Shown: positions 18,765 through 26,442 of the stretch, piece after piece
Position numbering within the stretch: position 1 is the stretch's first letter
Layout of the letters: each line of letters opens with the position of its first letter
NCBI RefSeq assembly: GCF_900102185.1
Contig: NZ_LT629690.1
Location: forward strand, 868,001 to 932,000
Direction: 5' to 3'
DNA: 64,000 nt
Source: Terriglobus roseus
Lineage (GTDB): Bacteria > Acidobacteriota > Terriglobia > Terriglobales > Acidobacteriaceae
Translations under genes and position numbers: made by a program
Notes under the pieces: model-generated
Database searches by the model: none
Seen by the model: the letters and a program-made list of their open reading frames with translations, nothing else
What the model was told of the DNA's origin: nothing

Positions 18765-21700
18765 TTAGAAGGTCAGCTTCGCGGCAAATTGGAACTGTCG
18801 CGCAGCGGAACCTGCAGCAGTCGATGTGGTTACGCCAAAGTTTCCGCTTCCAGTGGCTACGTAATTGCCAGATGCATCCGGTGTCGAAGCATAGCTGGTA
18901 ATTGTGCCGCCGGGCAGAGCAAAGTTCGCCGTGTTGGAGATGTTGAAACACTCCGCACGAAACTGTAACGCAAGCGCCTCATGAAGAGGGATCGTCTTAA
19001 AGAGTGACAGGTCGGCGCGACGCTGATTCGGTCCATACACCACATTGCGACCCACGTTTCCAGCCGTGCCAATTGGCTGCCGTGCAAACGCTGCCGGATT
19101 GAGGAAACCGGTCAGGACATTGCGGCTGGACGAATACAGCGACACGCCCTTGACCCGGTTGGGACGATCGGAAGTCACTGTCGGCAGGTTGATGTAGGCT
19201 CGTCCATTCTGTGTCACGTTGCTGGTGATCGCAAGTGGAGTTCCCGTCTGCCAGAACACGAGTGCGTTCACCTGCCAGTTTCCAAGGAACATATTTGCTA
19301 CTTTGCCGCCACGGAACGGAATGGCGTAATTCGCGGTGGCAGCAATGCGGTGACGCACATCCAGTGTGGAGTTGCCATAGTCATACGTGCTGATGAGTGC
19401 TGGCTGTAGACCGTATCCGCCATCGCCTTCAGTGCCCTGGTTATTGGTGTTGTCCATCGCGTGTGCCAAGGTATAGTTCGCGTTCAAAGTAAGACCGTGG
19501 CTCAGGCGTCGCTCGAAACTGGTTTGCAATGAGTGATACGCCGAGACTGCAAAACTGCCGAAATACTGGATGGTATTTACGTTCGGCAACTGTGTTGCGT
19601 ATCGCAGTGCGGGCACGATGCTGCTGCCGCTTGGAGCAGGCAGGTCATAGTTGCCAATCTGTGCATTCAGATGCCGGCCAAGCTCACCCACGTAACCCAC
19701 CGTAATGACATTGCCGCCCAGGTCTTTCTGGAGAAGCAGATTGAACTGCTCCACATAAGCGTTGCGATAGTTGTATGGTTTGGCCCACACCGCGCCAGAC
19801 AACGCAGTCGTGGAGACTGTGCTGGGGAATGCCTGAACTCCTTGTGACACTGGTGTGGTGCTGGTCAACGTTCCTGTAGCGAATGCGTATGGCGGATTCT
19901 GCAGATAGAAAGCGTTCTGCACGTCGTTTGCGTAGAAGCTCATGCCGAAACCGCCGCGCAGCACGAGTGTGGGTCTTGCCGTGTAGGCGAAGCCAAATCG
20001 AGGGGATACATTCGAGTAGTTCGTGCGAATGCCGCCTGTGCTGTTTACCGTCAATGTTGCTGTGTTCAGATCCAGATTGCTGAAGTAGCCGTCCTTCTCG
20101 TTCGGTGCAGTGAAGATGTCATACCGCACGCCCATGTTGAACGTGAGATTCGGCAACGCACGCCAGTCGTCCTGCACGAATGCGCTTTCTTCCCACGTCC
20201 GTACATGCGGACGCCGCGTTAGACCCTGGCGCTGATAGTTGAATGGCTGACCGTGGAAGAAGTTGGTGAGCGTGGCAATCGGTGTCGATCCGTTAAAGCT
20301 GATGGCTGGTTTGCCGTAGTTCTGTTGCAGGTTGCTCACCTGTCGACGAATGAGCGCATCACCAAATTTGATGGTGTGATTGCCGCGTACCCAAGTGACA
20401 TTGCCAGCGTACTGATACGCACCTTCGTTTAACAATATGGGAAGGAATGTGGCGTCGCCCAGTCCTGTCCATCCGCCACCCGGCGAAACGGGAGCCAAAC
20501 CATCGCAGCCGATGCAGCCATTTGCGTTGGGAATGTTATACGCGCCGCCGGTATTCAGGTTCTGTCCAGCGTTCAACTGGTTTACGTGATCGCGGAACAG
20601 AGTATAGCCAGCTCGCAGTTCTAACAGAAGATTTGGCGTGAAGGCATGGGTATAACCCAACTGACCGTTGTGCGTCGTGATCTCTGAGAGTCCCGGATAG
20701 GTCCCAGCCTGTCCGCCTGGACCAATGTTTCCGACCGCGGGTAATTGGCCAGGCATGAACGTGTTCACCTTGTTGTAGCTGTATCGGCCAAACAGAGTAT
20801 CGCCGTTGTGGAAGTGCTGGTCGATGCGCAGGTCACCAAGCGTTGTATTTTGCGTTCTTGCAGGGTTGTAGAGGTAGTTGTTGGTTGGCACGCTGGTGCC
20901 GGGGATGAAGCTGGTGCCTGCCTGATTCGGCTTTGGATACAGCTTGAAATAAGCCAGCGCCGTTGAATCCAGTCCTGTCACTACAGGGCCGCCTACGTCA
21001 GAAAGATCGCCAGGATGGTCAATCTGATAAGCCGTGGGCACTGTGGAGGTATACACGGTTCCAGTGGCATCCACTTGCCGAAACTCCTCTAGATCCGCGA
21101 AGAAGAATGTCCGATCCTTGAAGATGGGACCGCCTACACTGCCACCGAACTGGTTCTGTCGCAGCTCTGGCTTGCGCGGCAACACGTTGGTCCGAGCAAA
21201 GTAGTTGCGTGCGTCGGTCTTGTCGTTGCGGAAGAACTCATATACCGAGCCGTGAAATTTGTTCGTTCCGCTCTTCGTCAGGATGGTGATCGCTGCGCCC
21301 GCCGTACGTCCGACTTCTGCCGTGTAAGTGTTTGTGTCCACACGTACGGTTTGGATGGCTTCTACCGAGGGCCGCAGAAGGATCAATCCCTTGAAACGCT
21401 CGTTATTATCCAGGCCATCGATCAGGTTGTTGTTCACCAGCTCGTATTGACCGTTTGCGGAAACTGATGATGATTGCCGCCGGTCATCCGGTCGCGTTCC
21501 GCTTGTCAGTGAGTTCGGTGCGCCCGCGTTCACACCAGGAGCTACCTGTACCAGTCCATAGACGTTGCGCCCGTTCAGCGGCAGCTCAGCCACCGCTTTG
21601 CTGTCGATGGTCGAGCCTACGTTCGTGCTGTCGGTCTGTAGAGCGGAGGGCTGGGTGGTAACCTCTATCGTCTCGCTGCTGCCGCCCGTTGCCATGGCTG

Positions 21701-22133
21701 CATCGACGCGAGCGCGATCTCCAGCGACCAGATCCAGGGACGAGTTGCTGAAGGTCTTGAAGCCCTGCACCGTTACCGTGAGTTTGTAGTTGCCCGGCTG
21801 AAGATGGGTGAAGATGTACCCGCCATTGTCGCCGGACTTCGCCTCCTGTGCGGCGTGCGTCCCGGTGTTCTCAATGCGTACCGTCGCATTCGGGATCACG
21901 GCTCCCGTGGAGTCGGTTACGGTGCCAAGGATGTCGCCGGTGACGACCTGTCCTGCTGCGCTCAGGGCGGCGGCGGACATGAGACATACGGTTGATAGCG
22001 GGAGGTAGATACGACGTGCTAATGTCAGTGCCACTGCCATTCGGGTGGCTTGATTCACGATTCGGGATGAAATTGGTCTACGGGTCAACACAGCCTCCAA
22101 GGGGTAAAGAGTTACGTCTGCCGGAACTTCCAT
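18765..22133 (-). CDS. Oar-like TonB-dependent receptor with carboxypeptidase-regulatory-like N-terminal domain
   Basis: Complete outer-membrane receptor. The start is uncertain: the frame opens at ATG 22133, but GGAGG lies five bases before a TTG at 22088, and an ATG at 22040 begins nearer the signal segment (LPLSTVCLMSAAALSAAGQ). After the signal comes the Ig-like carboxypeptidase-regulatory domain (GDILGTVTDSTGAVIPNATV to about residue 150), then the plug with LPLNGRNVYGLVQVAPG and TAGAAITILTKSGTNKFHG, then the barrel ending FAAKLTF. Total about 1100 residues. By family it imports glycan fragments with TonB energy. It is divergent from the membrane-bound winged-helix regulator at 22296 and precedes the sulfatase, so a sulfated substrate is likely, by inference. 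It is the most divergent of the three receptors here. Confidence 0.94.
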   Translation of the reverse strand: MEVPADVTLYPLEAVLTRRPISSRIVNQATRMAVALTLARRIYLPLSTVCLMSAAALSAAGQVVTGDILGTVTDSTGAVIPNATVRIENTGTHAAQEAKSGDNGGYIFTHLQPGNYKLTVTVQGFKTFSNSSLDLVAGDRARVDAAMATGGSSETIEVTTQPSALQTDSTNVGSTIDSKAVAELPLNGRNVYGLVQVAPGVNAGAPNSLTSGTRPDDRRQSSSVSANGQYELVNNNLIDGLDNNERFKGLILLRPSVEAIQTVRVDTNTYTAEVGRTAGAAITILTKSGTNKFHGSVYEFFRNDKTDARNYFARTNVLPRKPELRQNQFGGSVGGPIFKDRTFFFADLEEFRQVDATGTVYTSTVPTAYQIDHPGDLSDVGGPVVTGLDSTALAYFKLYPKPNQAGTSFIPGTSVPTNNYLYNPARTQNTTLGDLRIDQHFHNGDTLFGRYSYNKVNTFMPGQLPAVGNIGPGGQAGTYPGLSEITTHNGQLGYTHAFTPNLLLELRAGYTLFRDHVNQLNAGQNLNTGGAYNIPNANGCIGCDGLAPVSPGGGWTGLGDATFLPILLNEGAYQYAGNVTWVRGNHTIKFGDALIRRQVSNLQQNYGKPAISFNGSTPIATLTNFFHGQPFNYQRQGLTRRPHVRTWEESAFVQDDWRALPNLTFNMGVRYDIFTAPNEKDGYFSNLDLNTATLTVNSTGGIRTNYSNVSPRFGFAYTARPTLVLRGGFGMSFYANDVQNAFYLQNPPYAFATGTLTSTTPVSQGVQAFPSTVSTTALSGAVWAKPYNYRNAYVEQFNLLLQKDLGGNVITVGYVGELGRHLNAQIGNYDLPAPSGSSIVPALRYATQLPNVNTIQYFGSFAVSAYHSLQTSFERRLSHGLTLNANYTLAHAMDNTNNQGTEGDGGYGLQPALISTYDYGNSTLDVRHRIAATANYAIPFRGGKVANMFLGNWQVNALVFWQTGTPLAITSNVTQNGRAYINLPTVTSDRPNRVKGVSLYSSSRNVLTGFLNPAAFARQPIGTAGNVGRNVVYGPNQRRADLSLFKTIPLHEALALQFRAECFNISNTANFALPGGTITSYASTPDASGNYVATGSGNFGVTTSTAAGSAARQFQFAAKLTF

Positions 22134-22295
22134 GAAGGAGTTGCGGATCTCACGACGGAAATACGTTCGTTTGCGAAGCGATATGAAGTCTTCGTGAACA
22201 GCATTGGGATGTGGAATGGGAAGAAGAGGAGAATTAAAGAAGTTCTCGGGGAAGAGCAGGGAAGTGTTTGTTATTAAGGGAGATAGCGGCCAAGT
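22134..22295. promoter_or_regulatory. Divergent promoter region, receptor versus membrane regulator
   Basis: These 162 bases contain no gene and must hold the start signals of both the leftward receptor gene and the rightward regulator gene. I see no convincing -35/-10 pair. AAGAAGTTCT near 22238 resembles the AGAGAAGTTC repeat found upstream of the mannoside operon at 31310 and 31340. Confidence 0.45.
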
Positions 22296-23606
22296 ATGAG
22301 TGTCACAAGTGACGCCGTTTCCCCGGGAAAACTGCAGCCGGAGCAGAAAGAGGCCATGCTCAGGTTGGTTGGAAGCAGCACGTTTGCTTCAGCCCCTCGC
22401 CTGCGATCGGTTCTGGAGTATCTTCTGCAGATCATGGACGAGGGTTCCAGTGAAGATGTCACGGAGCAGACAATCGGGCAGGCGGTCTTCCACCGTCCGG
22501 CGGGTTACAACGCCAGCGAAGACAACATTGTGCGTGTCACGATCCGGCACCTGCGTACTCGCCTGGACGAGTTCTATGCGAGTGAAGGTGCGTCGGAGAC
22601 TCTGGTTCTAATCATCCCGAAAGGGAAGTATGTCCCTTCATTCGTCCAGCGCGATGTGGTGGCTATTCCGCAACCTGTTGCTGAATCTTTATCCCTTCCA
22701 GACCAAGTAGCCTCTGCGCCGCCGCCTTCTACCGATGTGAGGATTCCTCATCGACCGAGCCGTATGGTTTGGACATTTGCGGCGAGTGTGATCCTCGCGT
22801 TCGCGATTGGCTTTGGCGTGCGCTCTCTCTACGTGCAGAGCACACCCACGCAGGGCATCCTAGGTGCTCTTCTCCATAAGGGTGATACCGTCACCGTTGT
22901 CGCCGTTGACGGAAACCTCCAGGCGTATCGCGGTATCTTCGGACATCAGATAACGCTGGACGACTATATCCATCGCATTTATTCCCTGCCTGAGGAAACG
23001 GACTCCAATCCTATCCTTACGGGCGCTCGTCATATGGCGACGAACTCAGACCAGACAAACATCTCCTCTGCGATCATCGGTGTCGCTATACAGAAAAGTC
23101 TCGTCCAGCAACGCGTATTGATTCGGCATCCACACGACCTCTCTGTTCGTAATTTCCAGGGACCAGGAACGGTCATTCTGCTTGGTGGTCCGTGGAGCGA
23201 TCCCTGGGGCCAGCTTTTTGAGAGCCGCTTCAACTTCCGGCTGGTCCCGCAGGCAAAGAACCCGGCAACGCCGGACGTCCAAAATCTGCACCCAGCATCC
23301 GGCGAGTCGACACTCTATCACCCGCATCAGGATGGCGCGTTGACTGTCAATTACGTTCGCATTGCCATCATTCCCAATCTGGATGGCGCAGGCAATGTCA
23401 TCCTTCTGAGTGCTACTAGCGCGGAGTCGCTAGAGGCCGCGGGAAGTTATCTGCTCTCTACTGATTCCAAAGAAGAGTTACTGCAGCACCTTGGTGTGCG
23501 TTCTGCTTCGGAGCTTCCCCCTTCAGAATTCCTTCTGGAGGTGAGTGGCCTTAACTCAGTGCCTGAGAGCCACCGCATTATCGCTTTCAGGTTAGTTCAC
23601 TCGTAG
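22296..23606 (+). CDS. Membrane-anchored winged-helix-type regulator, family unnamed
   Basis: A 436-residue protein in three parts. Residues about 15-115 form a helical/winged DNA-binding-like domain; its end, DNIVRVTIRHLRTRLDEFYA then IIPKGKYVPSF, is a pattern I know from many acidobacterial proteins, where it often precedes TPR or cyclase modules. A single membrane helix follows at about 149-170 (VWTFAASVILAFAIGFGV), and the last 265 residues would lie outside the cytoplasm. The layout resembles CadC/ToxR-type one-component transmembrane regulators, but the sensor part is not a family I recognise. It is divergent from the Oar-like receptor, 162 bases apart, the position expected for a dedicated regulator. 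DNA binding is inference. Confidence 0.7.
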   Translation: MSVTSDAVSPGKLQPEQKEAMLRLVGSSTFASAPRLRSVLEYLLQIMDEGSSEDVTEQTIGQAVFHRPAGYNASEDNIVRVTIRHLRTRLDEFYASEGASETLVLIIPKGKYVPSFVQRDVVAIPQPVAESLSLPDQVASAPPPSTDVRIPHRPSRMVWTFAASVILAFAIGFGVRSLYVQSTPTQGILGALLHKGDTVTVVAVDGNLQAYRGIFGHQITLDDYIHRIYSLPEETDSNPILTGARHMATNSDQTNISSAIIGVAIQKSLVQQRVLIRHPHDLSVRNFQGPGTVILLGGPWSDPWGQLFESRFNFRLVPQAKNPATPDVQNLHPASGESTLYHPHQDGALTVNYVRIAIIPNLDGAGNVILLSATSAESLEAAGSYLLSTDSKEELLQHLGVRSASELPPSEFLLEVSGLNSVPESHRIIAFRLVHS

Positions 23607-23667
23607 TACTTACCCGACCAGCGCGCCTTGATTCTTTGTCGTACGGCTAGCTCTCTTTGGGTCTGTT

Positions 23668-24471
23668 ATGCTCACCGAAATGCCAAGAACATCGGACAAA
23701 CTGCTCATTCGCCAAGATAAGATACTGAAACTTCTCCATGCGAACCGATCTGTCACGGTGGAAGAGCTTTGCCGAAGCCTGGAAGCATCCCTCGCGACGG
23801 TTCGTCGCGATCTGGAGCAACTGGAAAGTCGCTCGCTTTTGAAACGAACGAGAGGCGGCGCTATTCCGATTGGCCCGTTATTCTATGAGCCTTTTCGGAA
23901 TGACCAGTCCTTTCAGGACAAGATCAGCAGCTTCGCAGAGGAGAAGCGCCGTATCGCCGCCGCGGCCGCGCAGCTTGTTTCGCGCGGCCAGACGATCGTG
24001 TTGAGCGGTGGAACCACAACGACCGAAGTGGTGCGAAGCCTGAAGACGCTTAGTGGCATCACCATTGTGACTAATGCCGTCAATGTTGCTATGGAGCTAA
24101 GCAATCACAAGGACATTGACGTCATTCTTACGGGCGGCTATCTCCGCGGTAACTGGTTCACACTTGTTGGTCCGATTGCGAATCAGGGAAGTGAGATGAT
24201 CTTCTCCGACATCATGATCCTTGGAGTAGATGGCATCGATGCAAAGCTCGGTCTGACCTGCACGAACGCTGCGGAGGCTGAGCTTCTTCGTCGCTTGGCG
24301 AGTCATGCGAAGCAGAAGGTTGTGGTGTGCGATCGATCCAAGCTCGGTAATGTGAGTCAGTGGAGTTTGTGTGACACAAAGGAAATCCAACACATCATTA
24401 CTGACTCGGGTGCATCCGATGATGCTGTCGCTCCCTTTGAAAAGCTTGGGATTCGAGTCAGCCGCGTCTAG
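23668..24471 (+). CDS. DeoR/GlpR-family transcriptional regulator
   Basis: A 267-residue regulator. The N-terminal DeoR helix-turn-helix is clear (ILKLLHANRSVTVEELCRSL, then SLATVRRDLEQLESRSLLKR, about residues 18-63), followed by the sugar-phosphate-sensing DeoR C-terminal domain with VLSGGTTTTEVVRSL and ILGVDGIDAKLGLTC. A second ATG four codons in (23680) is an equally good start. Members usually repress sugar catabolic genes and respond to a phosphorylated intermediate. The gene converges on the ROK kinase gene with a four-base overlap of their 3' ends, so it most likely controls the adjacent mannoside operon, for which mannose-6-phosphate or fructose-6-phosphate would be a natural effector (inference). 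Confidence 0.94.
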   Translation: MLTEMPRTSDKLLIRQDKILKLLHANRSVTVEELCRSLEASLATVRRDLEQLESRSLLKRTRGGAIPIGPLFYEPFRNDQSFQDKISSFAEEKRRIAAAAAQLVSRGQTIVLSGGTTTTEVVRSLKTLSGITIVTNAVNVAMELSNHKDIDVILTGGYLRGNWFTLVGPIANQGSEMIFSDIMILGVDGIDAKLGLTCTNAAEAELLRRLASHAKQKVVVCDRSKLGNVSQWSLCDTKEIQHIITDSGASDDAVAPFEKLGIRVSRV

Positions 24472-25418
24472 CGACCTCTGCTAAGTTCCTCAAGTAAAGG
24501 AATGGCTGCGTAGAGCGGTGATCGGTTGCCGAGTTGAGCCTGAACAATCTTCACGTCTCCGGCTGGCGCCCATGCATGTCGCTGCACGTAAGCGTGGATT
24601 GCGGGCAACACATCGCCAGCCCGCGTAGAAACGCCTCCTCCGAAGACCATCAATTCCGGGCCATAGGCATGGACGAGACCTACGGCACCGACGCTCCACA
24701 CATGGATGCAGTGTTGCAAAAGTTGTTGCGCCAACTCATCTCCTGCATCACTGTGTCGGAAGACAGTTTCGAAATCGATTGTTGTTTCGCGCGACAAGGC
24801 GCTCAGGTGGAAATCTGCTCTCTCACGTGCGATGAGCGGCAATGCCCAACCGGAAGCTTCGGACTCCATGCATCCAATAGCGCCGCACGTGCATGGTCTT
24901 CCGTCCAGGCGGACTGGAATATGCCCACCCAAATTGCCGCCCTGTGGTGCCGCCGTCCGCATCAACTTGCCGTTCAACATCACGGCACAGCCGACGCCTG
25001 TCCCCAGGGTAAGCATCACGACATCTTTACTTTGTTGCGCCGACCCCGCTACAGCCTCTCCCAGCAGTGCCATCCGGGCATCATTTTCCACTGCGATCGG
25101 CAGACCGAAAGCCTCGTTGCACCATGCTTCCAGATTGATTGTCTGCGCATCCGGATACTTATCGTTTACAGATGCGATTTTCCTCGCATAGAAATCAACG
25201 AGGCTGGGGAGACTCAATGCAATTCCCATGCAGTCGCTGGGCAGTAGTGCCACTTCTTGAAGCAGGGAGAGAACGGTATTGCGTATATCCGGCAGTAGCG
25301 GTGCCAAACCTCTAGTGGCTTTTACGGGTATGTCGCGCGATGTCAGAAGGCTGTGCTCGCGAACAATCCCAATCGAGACATGTGAGCCGCCCAGATCGAT
25401 TCCAATTGCGTGCCGCAT
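24468..25418 (-). CDS. ROK-family sugar kinase
   Basis: ATP-dependent hexokinase-type enzyme of 316 residues. I chose ATG 25418, which puts the ATP-binding opening MRHAIGIDLGGSHVSIGIV at the N terminus, rather than the ATG at 25457, which lies inside the transporter gene. The zinc motif C-x-C-G-x2-G-C-x-E is present (CTCGAIGCME, Cys176, Cys178, Cys183), and VENDARMALLGEA holds the catalytic Asp. ALTLGTGVG-like phosphate-binding residues read MLTLGTGVGCAV. It is last of four tightly packed genes (4-base gap after the transporter). With a mannosidase and a mannose-6-phosphate isomerase in the same operon, mannose (or fructose) is the likely substrate; this is inference, since ROK kinases vary widely. 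Confidence 0.92.
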   Translation of the reverse strand: MRHAIGIDLGGSHVSIGIVREHSLLTSRDIPVKATRGLAPLLPDIRNTVLSLLQEVALLPSDCMGIALSLPSLVDFYARKIASVNDKYPDAQTINLEAWCNEAFGLPIAVENDARMALLGEAVAGSAQQSKDVVMLTLGTGVGCAVMLNGKLMRTAAPQGGNLGGHIPVRLDGRPCTCGAIGCMESEASGWALPLIARERADFHLSALSRETTIDFETVFRHSDAGDELAQQLLQHCIHVWSVGAVGLVHAYGPELMVFGGGVSTRAGDVLPAIHAYVQRHAWAPAGDVKIVQAQLGNRSPLYAAIPLLEELSRGR

Positions 25419-25422
25419 TCCT

Positions 25423-26427
25423 CTACACCGCCTTTGAGAACAAAAGGACCGCCACAATAAGCATTATGATTCCTGCGATCTGTGTTCGCAGCGGGCGCGA
25501 TCCTGATCCGGCCCACTCGCCCGCGAACCATCCCAGAAACGAAGCCATGATGACGACGATTGACATGAAAGCCGGCCATCCCAGCACCGCTCCCAAGCCA
25601 CCAAGCATGGTGCTGGCAACGCCATAGAGTATGGTGCTTCCAAACCACAGCACTGCCATGATGACGGTCATGAGCCAATAACCACCGGTTCCTTGCGTTC
25701 GGAAGTTATCTGCAGTGCGGTTCCTACGCAGGCGAAATGCGCTGTAAAGAATATTTGGCAGCGCCCCGCCAAGCAAAAGGGGAAGCCAGATCGCTATGAG
25801 TGATCCCGGTTGGCTAGCGCCATGCCTTGTGGCCATACCTTTCAGCTCATCAGAAAATGAAAAGCCGATATTCATTGCGCTCGCACAGAGACCGCTGAGA
25901 ATGGCGAGAGATAATCCGCGTGAGAAAGATTTGGTAGCAGACGTCTGATCGAGTGCGGTTTCACGCAAGACTCCGGCCCATCCGCACAGAACCATGCCTA
26001 ACGTCAGCACGGCTAATCCCGCGAAAAGGTACCCTCCGGCACGTGTCGACAATAGCGCAGCGTGCAACGAAAGAAACGGAACCAACGCACCCATTGCAGC
26101 TGAGATGCCCAGCACCAGAGAGAACGTTAAGGCAATGCCTATCGCATCGACACTCAGGCCGAAGAACACTTGGGCGACGCCCCAGGCCATGCCGCTTAAC
26201 GCAACAACAGCCAACCTACTTAAGGGAACTTCTAATAAGCCTGAAAGAACATGAGGCACATAACACAGTGCTGTTACGCAGGGTAAGACGACGAGCGCGA
26301 CGACTGACCAGACAAACCAGATGTTCTCCCACCGCCAGTGTGGCATGCGTTTCATTGGCAGCGCGAAGCTGCCGTTCATCACGCCTGCAATCACTAAAAG
26401 CAAGCCGCCGTGCCACGCATCCTGCAT
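25423..26427 (-). CDS. RhaT-family sugar/H+ symporter
   Basis: A 334-residue inner-membrane protein with about ten helices, matching the L-rhamnose-proton symporter family: the opening GVMNGSFALPMKRM and WENIWFVWSVVALVVLP are family hallmarks, as is ASAMNIGFSFSDELK in the middle. Known members import L-rhamnose or related sugars with protons. Here it sits between GH38 and a ROK kinase (15 bases after GH38, 4 before the kinase) with no rhamnose genes nearby, so it probably carries mannose or a mannoside instead. That change of substrate is inference from context only. Confidence 0.9.
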   Translation of the reverse strand: MQDAWHGGLLLVIAGVMNGSFALPMKRMPHWRWENIWFVWSVVALVVLPCVTALCYVPHVLSGLLEVPLSRLAVVALSGMAWGVAQVFFGLSVDAIGIALTFSLVLGISAAMGALVPFLSLHAALLSTRAGGYLFAGLAVLTLGMVLCGWAGVLRETALDQTSATKSFSRGLSLAILSGLCASAMNIGFSFSDELKGMATRHGASQPGSLIAIWLPLLLGGALPNILYSAFRLRRNRTADNFRTQGTGGYWLMTVIMAVLWFGSTILYGVASTMLGGLGAVLGWPAFMSIVVIMASFLGWFAGEWAGSGSRPLRTQIAGIIMLIVAVLLFSKAV

Positions 26428-26442
26428 CTTCGTTTTCCTGGC

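Noticed and set aside
24534-25247. A 237-codon frame on the + strand opposite the ROK kinase
   Set aside because: Antisense shadow of a well-supported gene; its product has no family pattern.
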